A stretch of 64,000 nt of DNA from Lagopus muta (lineage: Eukaryota; Chordata; Aves; Galliformes; Phasianidae): contig NC_064444.1 in NCBI RefSeq assembly GCF_023343835.1, positions 14,056,719 through 14,120,718 of the forward strand, written 5' to 3'. The notes below the pieces were generated by a model. The model searched no databases. It saw nothing but the letters and a program-made list of their open reading frames with translations, and was not told the origin of the DNA. Shown here piece after piece: positions 13,601 to 25,700 of the stretch (positions within the stretch are counted from its first letter, which is position 1; the number at the start of each line of letters is the position of its first letter). A program made the translations under genes and the position numbers.

Positions 13601-15062
13601 TTTATATGGGAGAAAATGTCAGCTGTGGTCAGCTCCCTGCTCTTTTATGGCTGACTTTTACTACTCACTCCTGCCTCTGACTGCCTACCTCCTGAGCAAA
13701 TGTTCAAAAATTCTATTCAAATTGCTGAAGCCAGCTTAATCTCACAGAGAATAATACAGATTCAAAGGAGGAGAAGTGTTGTTTATTAGCAATTACCATG
13801 AAAGTCCTTCCTGTAATTAACCTCAGCTTCATGGACACTACTATTTGCACTTCAGCTATCTCATAAACAGGGGCTACATTTCCATTATTGTTAGGGAAGA
13901 TGAGTCACTGCAGAAGAATGCTTATCTCAAGTCAGTTTTAACTAGCTTTTGTCTGCATGAGATATTAGTCACTGGTACCTACAAGCTTACAGGAAAGTGC
14001 AATCTGGGCTTCTTTTTCAAAAAGCCCCTTTCCTCTTCCCCTTGATACATTTGCAATGCAACAGTAGCAGCATCAGGGCTGAGAAATGTAAGAAAATTCT
14101 CTTTTCAGATAAACATACACTCGGCCTGTATGATCACTGAATCATAACCAACAAGAATTCCAGATTCTGCCCAGCTAACCGGAGGTCTAAGAACTGAATA
14201 ACCCAACATTTGCTCTGTAGGCTGTAAAAAGACAATGGTGAAGGATGTTTTAACTTTTTCCAAGCAAAGAGTTGAGCTACAAATCAGAGCAGTGATGTGT
14301 GCCTTTCGCCTGACAAAAAAACTATTTGCAAAGCACGATCAAATATGAAAATACTACAACAATGCACATGCCTACATTTTTGCTTTGTACTTTGCTTTCT
14401 ACTTGAAACTGAACAGTCTGAACCTCAGGAGATGTTAATAAAAATACTTATCACACAAGGAACAGAAACATCTCTCTCAATTCTTTGAAACAAAAAAGGA
14501 TTAAAAAAAAAATTCATTAACCCTTCAGGACACTATGTAAGTGCAGAAAGAATTTCCACATCCCACCACTCATTTGAGCAGGAGTGAATCCACAAGGAGC
14601 TACTGCAGGTATTCTGTCACAAGACTGGGGCCTTCTGAAGGGTATTCAAGAACATCTTTCAATGTTTTGCAGAACAGGAATGAGTTCAGAGGAAAGTTAA
14701 AGCTTTACTAGTAATACAGTATTAAATAACATACTTGTGATTCTTGCAATTTGACTGCATCCTGAAGTAAAATCTGAATGAAAGGACAAATCAATTGCCT
14801 TCCTTGTCTGTTTGACTGTCAGGCTATGAAGGAACTCCCAGAAAAATAAGAATATGAATTAAGAGTAACTGGGACGTGAATTTCTCCTCACACTCACTGC
14901 TCTGAGAAATTTCATTTCATGTTTCCAAGTGCTAATTTCAGACTGTTAAAGTACACAGAATTTGGCATGAGCTGCAAGGTCACAGATGGGAATTATTCCT
15001 CTACTTTAGATGTGAGTTTATTGGGCATTTGTCATTTTACTGTTATTTTTCTCTTGTGGAAG

Positions 15063-15065
<3 letters not shown>
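10636..15065. other. AT-rich unique DNA with two GC-richer patches
   Basis: No supportable gene. Two patches stand out in base composition: 10900-11010 and 11745-11900. Both have open frames on both strands but no recognised domain (see findings for the first). The remainder is AT-rich with short open frames only. Confidence 0.45.

Positions 15066-15093
<28 letters not shown>
15066..15093. repeat. Poly-T tract, 28 bases
   Basis: An uninterrupted run of 28 T, directly followed by gcattgctag. It may be a simple homopolymer, or the polypyrimidine tract of a splice acceptor on the plus strand (see the exon candidate next to it). Confidence 0.95.
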
Positions 15094-15103
15094 GCATTGC
15101 TAG

Positions 15104-15182
15104 GTAACAGCAATACTGGAAAGTAGACCTGGATTATTTCACGCAAAAGTATCTGCCTTTTTACATCTACGCCAACATGAAG
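15104..15182 (+). other. Candidate 79-bp exon (cryptic or unannotated)
   Basis: The segment is preceded by T28-gcattgctag, a strong polypyrimidine tract plus AG acceptor. It is followed by gaag|gtaagt, a near-perfect vertebrate splice donor at 15183-15188. One of three plus-strand frames is open across it (26 codons, beginning VTAILESRPGLFHAK); the other two contain stops. I do not recognise the peptide. It could be an internal coding exon, a non-coding RNA exon, or a chance pairing, since AG acceptors and GTAAGT donors arise by chance in 64 kb of AT-rich DNA. No flanking exon of the same gene was identified. Confidence 0.22.
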
Positions 15183-15200
15183 GTAAGTTTTAGAAAAAAT

Positions 15201-15243
15201 CTTTTCTTTCCCTTTTTTTTTTTCTTTTTTCTTTTTTTTTTTT
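15201..15243. repeat. T-rich polypyrimidine low-complexity tract
   Basis: About 43 bases of T runs with scattered C (ctttcccttttttttttt-type sequence). Simple low-complexity DNA just downstream of the exon candidate at 15104-15182. Confidence 0.85.
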
Positions 15244-18200
15244 AAAGCATTCTTAACGCTGCTGATACCGATGACATTTGATCAAAATGAGCCTGAATAC
15301 CATTCTCTTGATGAGATTTTTTCAATGTATACACTGAACCAACTGCAGACATAAATTTCACAGAGGTCTGTTTTTTGCTTTCCCAGTGGGAGTGGCAACT
15401 GAATCTGGACCTTTGCCACACTGGTTGTGCAATTCAGATCACAGTACTTATAGAGACGGGATGGTCAGTGCACCAGCATACTAATGCATCCGATTACTAG
15501 ACTGGCCATTGTTAGCATTTTAGAAATTAAAGCAAACCCACGATTTAGTGTCGGAAAATACCAGTCCATGTGATTTTATGATTAAAGCATAACTTCACCA
15601 CTTACTTCTAAATGATAGTTTGGTTAACTCATAGTTCAAGTTTTTAGCTGTTCTAACAGTGGTGTTGACTTTGAAGTTCTCAAACAAGGTATTAGAAAAA
15701 AGACAAACATTTTCTAGGCTTTTTTTTTTTCCTCCCCTGCAGCCCATGAGCATGCAAGTCGATGGTTTTCAGTTGTGCGTAAAGTTAGTCTAATCCTTTG
15801 CAACAATCAGTTTCTGGTTAAGACAAAAAAGAAATTAGCTATGCAGTAATATAAAAACATACCTAAATAAATCACCATTCCACTTAGGTAAATCCTGTGA
15901 AACATCAAAAGTGGTTTTTTAATCAGCCTTTCTTTTTCAGCAGTCACACACTGCCATATTAATCTTAAACAAGTTCATTTTGTTCTTAGTTGAAACAATA
16001 ACATGAAATAAAACACAAACAATTGGGCTGTAGCACATTACTTTTCAGCGTCACGCTAAAAATCGAGAAACAATTTGTCTTCAACATTTACTTGAAGTTT
16101 AAAGGGATTCATATTTGTAAGGCTTTTAACTGCATTTGTTTTTTCGAAAGGGGAGAAAATATCAAGCGATAAAGTGGAAAAGCTTCTATGAGGAGCTCAA
16201 CATTCTCGCTGAGAAGGGAAATATTTTTAAAAAGATATTTCATTACTTTTAGAACAAAAATTCTCTTTGCACAGATAATAGGAGGAAGAATAACTTCCAG
16301 TTTAAGGTACTGACAAGGATTATACTGAAAAAGCTGTTAGCTTTCCCTACTGTCTAGCTTTTAAAGCGTACTTAATTATAACGAAAAGGCACTTTGCTCT
16401 GTCAACAAGTTGTGAAGTCACTTGCTCAACCTTTTTCCTCTCATTCCCTCTGCTATTCCTCTTCCCTGGTCCTGTTTAATTTTTTTGCATTTCCTGATTT
16501 TTATCTTGGGAAAACAAAAGGCAGCTGCACTAAGTTACATGAAACAGCAAAGTGACTCTGCTAGTTAGTGATTTGCAGGTTCTAAACAGTGAGTTGTGTG
16601 AAATGAAAAAGGGGAGTGTCATGTTGCAAAAACTCTTTTCTCTCCCCTTTCTACAGCTGTATTTCTAATCAGCAGAAGATACATCTTGCTTGGAGTCAAC
16701 CCCCTTTCTCTCTGCACATTCTTAACCTTCTATCTTATGCATGGATCACTGGTTAGCTTAGAAATGCACAGACACAAAAGGGGGAGCTGACATGTGAGGT
16801 TTGATGGCAATAATGGCTGTTTATAAGCCTAATCCATCACATTTAGTGGACACCTCCATTTTTGTCCCTCTGAAAAGGTATAAATAATAAAATGGTATAG
16901 CTTCAGCTCAGAGGTGCCTTGGTAAATATTTTAACTATTTACAAGATCACACCAACAACAAAAGAAGCATCTGTACCATCCACGCAGAGGCCTGTGAATC
17001 ATTAGAATAGTATCCAGATGGTTCTTACAATTCATCCACAATAAAATGTCCTCATGACAGAGCTTTTGTGACATCACTGATATTTTTATGACACGGTTCG
17101 GTAACAAAAAAACATGTAGTTTTTTTCCCGAAAATACCTGAGCAAATATTATTTCTTCCTCAAAAAACAACAGAGTTAACTATAAGGATCCACATACAAG
17201 GTAGATCCAGTTGAAGTCATTCCCTTCAAATAGTAAAGTATCCAGCTTATTAATGTTTCTCTTTAAGACATTATCTGGAATACATCAAGGCCAGCCCTGT
17301 GTCAAATTCCTTGACGAGCTCAGGCTGTTTGGCTACTTGGGCAGTAGCATTTGATAGCTTTTCTTTGATTTTACTTTGCTTGTATTAATATCACATCAAG
17401 ACAGCAGCGTATCACACATAGTAACAAAACAGAGGAAAGAAAATTCGGTGTTTACAAAATGAATCCAAGATCTGACAGCAGGTCTGGGGATAAAACAATG
17501 CTGATTTTCTTTCTTCATGAAGTAAAATACTTTGAAATGGCAACATATAATGCAAGCAACACAAAAGCCCTTGTTACTGTCTAACGTGAAACTTGGGACA
17601 CCATTTTTTGGGGGTGCCAAATTAAAAAACAACAAAATAATCCTGGGCATTTTATAAAAGTGTTGAACAGCCACTTGCTAAATATTCAGTACCCTCATAA
17701 TGTTTCATGTTGAGCCTTTACTCTCACTGAGCTGAAATCTGTAACAATTTTTAATAAGGTCAGTCTCTAGTTTTTGGTTGCTGTTAATCTTACTCATGCA
17801 TTTTATAAACCAGGTTAGGCTTTAAATGTTCTTGCCTGCATAATTTACTTAATTTCTTAGTATTCCTTAAAGCAGAAGTACACTTGAGCTTTCAGTCACC
17901 AAATTAAAAATCTTTCTTAAATATTCAAATGCTTTAAACTGTTAATTTACAAAGTCCAGACACCACTACCAAATCCCAGCTCTAAGTCATCCAAACTTTG
18001 ATAAAACAATTAGAATGCACTAGCTTAAAAGATGCACAACTGAAAAGTAAAATAAGAACATGATCAGTGGGTCTAAAGAATGTGTTTATACCCAGTAGTT
18101 ATTTCCCTGCACATACTCTCACAATTTATGAGAAAGATGGGAAAACATGAAGTAATGCTAACAGAGAATAACAATATAACTACCTTTTTTCCTTTTTTTT

Positions 18201-21200
18201 TTTTTTTTCTCCTCAAAATAGAATTATTCTTAAATAGAATTTGGACCCCCTCTCCTTCCTAAAGCTTATCAAAATGGCTATAGAAGCAAAGCAGTTCAGG
18301 AGCATTCCTGAATATCAATGCTACCCCAATTGCAAAATTTGGTCAATAAAATTAACAGCCGTCTTTTGAATGGAATATCACACCTCTAAATGAGTTCAAG
18401 CTGGTGCTGTTATTGTCCAGTGGAATGTGAGATTTACATTTCACAGCTCCTCACCAAAGTAATGAATGAATCTGATCCTGTAAACAAACAATTCCAGTTT
18501 CATGTTATTTCAATGGCCCTCCAACAATGTGTGCCTCCACAAAGAAAAATATTTATCATGTTTGTGCTCTGCTCCAATTCTAAGCAGGATCGTAATAAAA
18601 CAACACCATAAAAACCATTTTCACAGCTGAGTTTGCAATTTAATAAACAGATGCAAACAACAGTCTTTGGAGATCAACAGTTAAAAAAGAAACTAAGTAG
18701 AAGACTCCCCACATCACAATGGGAACAATTGAAATGGCCCCCAGCAATATGTAGTAGTCACAAGGTATGTGTCCTTGGGATTTTTCACAGGCATCAACCT
18801 TTGAAGTATGCTGTTGTGACATCAATGCAAATCAGTCAGATGATTTCAAGGAAAGGCCAAAAGTGATTTGTTTTGTTTGCATAGTCCTAAATATTAAATA
18901 ATTATTCCCCCAGCATCAAACACTTTCAGACGTACTATACTTGTGCTGGTCTTACCTAGTACCATTCACTAACCACTCTGCTCCTTATCTGCTTCCCCCT
19001 TGTTAAAAAAAAAAAAGTCATGAATACATTTTTTCTCTCTTTCCAGAGAGAAGGATTTTCAAACTTCCAAACCCACTTTGACATCTTAAAAAAGAGAGCA
19101 CAAAACTCCGTTGGGTTTCCTGTGATGTTTTCAGTACAGTTCTCAAAGTTTCCCACTGAAGCCAATGGCAACTTTCCCCTCAACACAGCTGAGAAGCATT
19201 TTGTTGAGTTCTTTGAATTGAACATCAATATAGTCTCTTAAATTACCTTGAGAATCCCCTTATGTATGATTAAGTTTCAGTGGAAATCCCATAGCTAAAT
19301 AAAGCACTGAGAAAAGCTTCAGAGATAGCTTCGTCTTTAAAAGTTCAAAATGCTTGATGCTACTCCAGCTCTTTGGATAAGGTGTCCCGACAATCCCAAG
19401 CATGGAATCAGCTCGATCTCCAGCATATTTCAACCACAATAAGCTTTACTGAAAGACTAGAAAAGCAGAAAATGCAACACGTGAAGCATTTTCAAACTGC
19501 CCAGGATAAAAGCTTTGTCTACGAATTTTTGATTGGGATAAAGTAGGTGACTTTTGAGGACCAAACTGTGAATCCCTTTCCCAGAGTTGACTTCCCCACT
19601 GATCTAGATGGAACTGTTCTGATAATTGAGACAACGATATAACAAAACTAAAACCTCAGTCTTCAGATTCTGCATGTGTAAATGTAAAGAATCTTTCTTT
19701 ACATTTAAGAAAAATCCTTAAAGAAATCTTAAAAACTCAGGTTGGCTGGAGTATAGTAAAATTTTGCATGTACTCATGAAAGATGTGCTACTCCATGAGT
19801 GTAAGAGTTCGGTTTATATAAAAGGTATCACAGAAAACAAGCTAAATTACACACTTCTGACATGCTAGTTACAACATTTTTATCTAAACACTCATGATTC
19901 ATGAAGTGCAGCATTTAACAGTGATTAAAAAAATGTGCCTTTGTAATAAAAAAATTAATATCTTTGTAATTAAGAATCAGCTCAGAAAACAGCAGTAACT
20001 TATGGTGATTGCTAATTCAATCAGATGGTATTTTAAACAATGGAAGTATTCTCTGTTGCCCCCAAAACAAAGTTATTCTGTATTCTTTTATATTTAACAC
20101 ATGACAAAATAATGGGCTGTAAACTCAAAACTGCAATACTTGTAAGCATCCCTTCAATATAGTCAGGTAGCCAGCTGAGCACACTATGCTCTGCATTCTT
20201 AACAGTCTTGTCAGTATACTGAGAAAAATCCAGGTAGTAAATTGCTTCTCAAGTGATTGTTCAGGCTCTGATCCAAAGTTCACTTATATAAACAGGAGCA
20301 TTTCCATTTATTTTAACAGGCTTTGGCTCACACTCCAAGAAGTGCACCTTTCACTTACATTCCAGGTTACCACAAGTCCACTTAATCATTAAACATCTGA
20401 GAACTAACTGGACATTCCTATAGAATAAAAGTTCCAGTTACTGATCAGAAAATACTTATGTGGGCTGTTTTTCCTATGTGAAATTAATGCTCCTAACAGA
20501 TGTGATATCAATAGCTTGAAATTCTATGTTTCGATGCTGGAGGCTTGTCTTTGGTCCTGTTGGAGCTGATGGCTGAATTTCTGCTGAAGACAATGACAGG
20601 AGGAAGAATATTCAACCTTACTATAACCTTAGTCTCCACTGACAGATACAGAGATTTACATACCTGGAAGCTTCCACTTCACCCACATCAGACCAGTTAA
20701 TATACAGACCAGATGGAAGCCATTGCACAAATGTTTGCAGCTTTATACAATTTTACAACTTCTGTTTAACAGTCATATTCTTCAGTATTTTCAACAGTTG
20801 TTTATAATATATTCCAAATTTGACAAAATTTTTGCTTTTGAGGCAACATTACTTATATTCAAAATTTTATTCAGCCTTCACAAGCACTTATGGACTTTTC
20901 AAATACTAAACCTTAAATAGGAGGCAAGATGTAACAGAAATATCAACTATCCTTTCACTTCCTAAGTTTTGGGGTCACAAAAGGTACACAGAATCAACAC
21001 ACAGAAGAAAATGGAGCAAACTTTAGGATATTATCTGATAATGGCTCAGCAAGACTTACCAGTGTGTGCAATCAGTTTTGATGCCAAACGGAAGCCATTT
21101 TTGCTTTCTCAGAACTTTCTTCATGTAATGGCATTTGTCTTACATTTGCTTTTATGAACTTGTCAATAAGGGTTTGTCAGAAACAAAAACCCAGTACCAC

Positions 21201-22468
21201 ATTAAAATAATTGGTCCTGAATATTTAAGAGTTTCTAGGTGTTGTCCTAGCCAAAGCCTTTTCCTGTGGAAGAGTCCTATTGGAGACTGAATCATAGACT
21301 TGATGAGTATCAGCACATCCCTTCCATGATCAAAAGACTTGTGTGCGAACTGCAAAATGGGCAGATGTGTTTGAGAACATCAGCAATTCCCCAGACCTTT
21401 CCAAAACCAGGATGAACAGATGAGCAATCTCTATCTTTTAACATACGCACAAAACCTAATTCTCATGTCAGTTGGTGTTTAACACCTCATGCTTTTAACA
21501 AGGAAGAAATTGACCACAGGAAAGCTTCGTTCTTGCAGTACAGTGTTCTAACTTTGGAAATGGAAGAGCCCATTCAAAGGAAGTTCACTGGATTGTAATC
21601 AGTATAAGACTGAGGGCATAATCTGACCCCTTAACCCTAATAAGAGAGATAAATCTACTATCAAAAAGCTCTTAAAATAAACTTTAGAATTGAGAACTAT
21701 TCATAGCAATAGAACATGACAAAGATACTTTAGGATTTTTCCACCATCTTCATTGGGCACTGAACATAGGGCTAAAAACAAAAGGGAAAAAACAAACTTC
21801 TTAAGACTCATGGTCTTCCTTTAACACTGGATTCAGCAATTGACCAATAGACATATCTCATACTTCTATGTATGTTTCAGTTTCCTTACTAGTTATCTGA
21901 GATTAATAAAAATTTCTTCTTCCAAATAGCCCCAAACTACTGTCATCTCTGTGTACTGCTATTAGTTATGTACAATAAATCATTATTTTTAATTTGCCTA
22001 TTGCCAACATGGTTCAAACAACACAAAATCCACATGTTTCATAAGTTTAATTTACTGATTTTAGTCAAAAACATCTTTTAAATTAAATGTTGCTATCCAT
22101 TTTATTGCTCAGTTTGTACTTTGCTTACTGCTGTGAGCCTGCCAAATTCATCTAATCAACACAACAATCTAGCTGCAATCAAAGACAGTGGGAGTATTTA
22201 TAAATCTAATCTACCACAGCAAATATGAAAGAATACAGAGAAAAGCAGTACCTAGTAATAACAACCTAGAGAGAATCAGAGTATCTGCTGTTTTTGAAAC
22301 ATTTTCTATTCCTTTTATAATTTCGTTTGCACTTTTCTTATGGGCAAACAGCCACATTATCTTTAAAAGCATATTGCATATAAGATTTAAACTAAATTAG
22401 CAAAGTCAAGAAAATTAGGAACTGCATATTTCCAATACACCATTCCAACCGAGCTAACTATTACGCAG
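15244..22468. other. AT-rich unique DNA, no gene seen
   Basis: About 7.2 kb with only short open frames lacking motifs. It contains a T-rich run at about 18193-18209, the hairpin at 19679-19707 (listed separately), and overlapping open frames on both strands at 18956-19241 that show no recognisable domain. Confidence 0.5.
19679..19707. repeat. Perfect inverted repeat (12-bp arms, 5-nt loop)
   Basis: Arms taaatgtaaaga (19679-19690) and tctttacattta (19696-19707) are exact reverse complements around the loop atctt. As DNA this could extrude a small cruciform, and as RNA it would form a 12-bp AU-rich stem. The stem is much too short for a canonical microRNA precursor, and pairing does not continue beyond the outer base. 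Function unknown. Confidence 0.8.
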
Positions 22469-22713
22469 GAGAAGCAGGCCATGTACTTTCTGCCCATGGC
22501 AAGGGAAGACCACATGTTGGGGCTTATTTCCTGCCCAGATGTACTGTGCATCTCATCTCCTCTGGCCACAGTTGACAGCAGAACAGTACTTCTAAGGGTA
22601 CCTGATTTATTGCAGAGAAGCAGATCAGTTCTTGAGCAAGAGACTGGGCAGCAGCCTGCTCCTTGCAACAGCTATGGACAGTGTTCTGGCGTAGGGCAGG
22701 TGGGGCCAGCATG
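22469..22713 (+). other. Weak exon-like segment
   Basis: A locally GC-richer 245-bp segment bounded by ttacgcag (weak acceptor, poor polypyrimidine tract) and atg|gtaagtg (good donor at 22714). Open frames run through it on both strands (plus 22481-22717; minus 22387-22668 and 22524-22745), and this lack of preference argues against simple coding constraint. No domain is recognised. It may be a non-coding RNA exon, an old repeat or chance. Confidence 0.12.
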
Positions 22714-25700
22714 GTAAGTGTCTGAACATTCTCAGAGCCTTTCACACAAACAAGCAGGGAATGACATTAGGTTCAGCTACACATCTCTCCTGAGCTCGGG
22801 AGCAGCACAGGTACAGCTATGTTTGATCCTGACAAAGATGGAAGTGAGGGGAAGGATGCACCCACTAGAAATGACTACAGGGTGCTGATGCACAGGATGC
22901 ACATTTATACTAAAACAATATAGACTGCCACTTCACTTAGCCCAAGCTAAGTTTGCCATATGACCAAGTATTTAAGCTTAAGAAGGTCTCCAAACCCAAG
23001 TCTAATTCGGCAAACCATTATCATCACACGAGAGAAAACAAGGACATAAGCTCAGTGAACAATCAAAAAGCTTGGTTTTGCTTATGGTCTTGATTATGAT
23101 ATCACAGGATTACACGAGCATGGCCACGTAGCCAGTACAGAAGATGCAGAAATTTAATTCTTGAGGATAATATAAACCTTCTTTCTACAAGCAACGCACC
23201 CACTCTGCAGCTTCCTTACCCAGCATATCTAGCCCACTGCATTTTCTCCCCACTTTCCTCACAAGACACTGACCGTTTCTGATCTCAGTATAATCTGTTC
23301 TAAGCAGACACAACTCCAGTGACTACTTCAGCATAAGTGCAATCAGAAACCATCCAGAAGAGCAATAAAAGTAAGGTATCAGATCCAGGGTAGTTAAAAA
23401 AACAAAAAACATTTTCATTTTGTATGGTGCTGCTTTCAGGAATGTTTTACATTTTTAATATGTTGCAGTTTTAATACGTTGGGCCAATTTCAGTCAGTGT
23501 AGATTAAACAGCCTTTGAGGGATGATAAAAGGGATAATTCTGGCTCTCTGCACAAAGCAACTGTGACTTTCTTATTTCTGCCCTATCCATAACAGTTGAA
23601 AGACGTTGCACTTTGGTGCTTTTCTAAGAAATTATTGGACTGTCACTACAATACAGAGAGACATCTTCTGACCTCTTCTGGCATCAATTCATTTCAATAT
23701 TGTGGGATAGCCTGCTAATTTATATGGAAGACTGGAGACTTCTCAAGCTTGATTTACTTTTAAGAGGACCTGGCAAGGATTTTTCCAAGGCAACTGAAGT
23801 CTTAGAGGAAAAGGCTATTTGTTAATTTCTTTATTTCAAACAGGTTGAATGCTTTGGTTTGAAAAACATTTGTGTTCTTTGGGTTTGTGGAAAGAATTAA
23901 CCTAACCGTACAAGTCAGTTGTCAAGTATTACTACACTGCAGTAAAAGAACTGTCCTGGTTTATACAACCAGCATATCTGCCCCAAAAAGCTATTTATGA
24001 TTAACCAATATTTGAATGAACTGTTATTTTTCAGGCTCCTCTATCATTAAGGAACACAAGGCTTGCAGTACTTGAACTTTGTACAAATTCACTAAACGAC
24101 GCAACTTGTCAATGCGAAAGGAAGAAGTGCTGTTCTTTGAAAAACAATGTTAGAAAAGGGGAAGATATTTAATTCAGAAAACAAACTTTTTAGGCAAAAA
24201 ATCCATCTGAATCTGCATTCAGGACAAGGATCTGATAAATATTGAGTAAATAAGTTCAAGTTCATAGCAGCTGAAGAACAGTTCAACTTCAACCGTATCA
24301 TTGTCAGGAAAAACAAATACAAACTTGCCCCAGAGCAAAACAACATTAGAGAAATCAGGAAGAGGATAGATAGACAGACAGTAAGTTATGGACATAAAAC
24401 TCTTTGTACCAAAACCAATTAACCCTAACCTAAGGCAAGCCTTTTTCTTCTAGCCCTTCATTTAAAGGTTTTACAATTTATAGCCTGTGTTTCTCAGGGG
24501 AGGTCCAGCTCTGCTCTGATTTCACATTTCACAGCAGCACATGTGTAATCCTGCTGCAGCACAAAGCACACAGTCTAGCTGATATCAGGAAATCCTCTTT
24601 TCACAAGTTGGAAATACACTGGAGTTGAGCTGTAACCAGGATTTACTTCTACTGCAACAGGCCAGGCAAGCATGTTTGCAGAACTGGCAGCTTGGAGTGA
24701 TATTCATCACAAATCCTGCCTGATATATTCAGGATGGAGGTGTACTGAGAGGCATAATGAAACATGCACAAAACCATCTCGTGAAATTAAAAATGAAAGA
24801 AAACTATATTTTAAAAGTGTGTTTAAAAGTTAAGCGTAGACATTTGGTAGGCATGTACAATTGTCATTACTATCATATTGCATTTTCCACTGTTGATAAC
24901 ACTTTAATTTCCCCATGCCTGCAGGAATCCAGGAAAATGCCAATTGAAAGCCCACAGTTGGTAGGAACAAATCACCAACTTCTGAAAAAAATAAAGATCA
25001 CAGGTCGCATAAAGTTGCATGCTTAATATCTTGAAAAGTTTTCTCTCAAATAAGAAATGAAATATATGTGCACCAGATCTGACTACCAGATTTGCTTCTA
25101 CAGGAAATCTATAATAATTTGCCATGTATCTTTAGATGCAGGCTGATAGGAAAATAAATCCATTCTACGTAATTGATTGCAAATACACAAAATCAATAGC
25201 CAATAACAAAAAGCTCATGAACAGCTCCAGCCAACCAACTCTAACTTCACTATTTTATATTGTATCCAAAAGCTACTTCGTAAGCAGATGGCAGTACCAT
25301 TTTTTAATGCTAGGTATTCTTCCTTTCATCAAAATCATAGAAACACCTGTGCTATACAACTTCTGCTTTCCCATTGTGAAAATTAATTCTAAAATTATCT
25401 TATTTCTTGGGAAGAAATACTGGTCCCATGATGGACTGAAGTAAAACGAACAGGGATACTGGCTCAAAGCCACCTAGAGATTTTATTTTATTATATGATG
25501 CCTATAAAGTGCAGCTGTGCTTCTTATATGTCGATATGTGTTTACCTCTGAATACACTACACATCTTAAAAGTGACCAAAAAGATTCAAAAAGAAACATT
25601 TTTTCTAATGATCATCTAATTATCTATAGTGTCTGAAACCCAGCTCATTTAAGGCAGTAAAATGAAAACCTAGTTCATTAACTGTTCCACACTATGGATG

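Noticed and set aside
19140..19185. cccactgaagccaatggcaa, resembling an ancient amniote repeat core
   Set aside because: Only about 20 bases match my memory of such repeats; too short to support a call.
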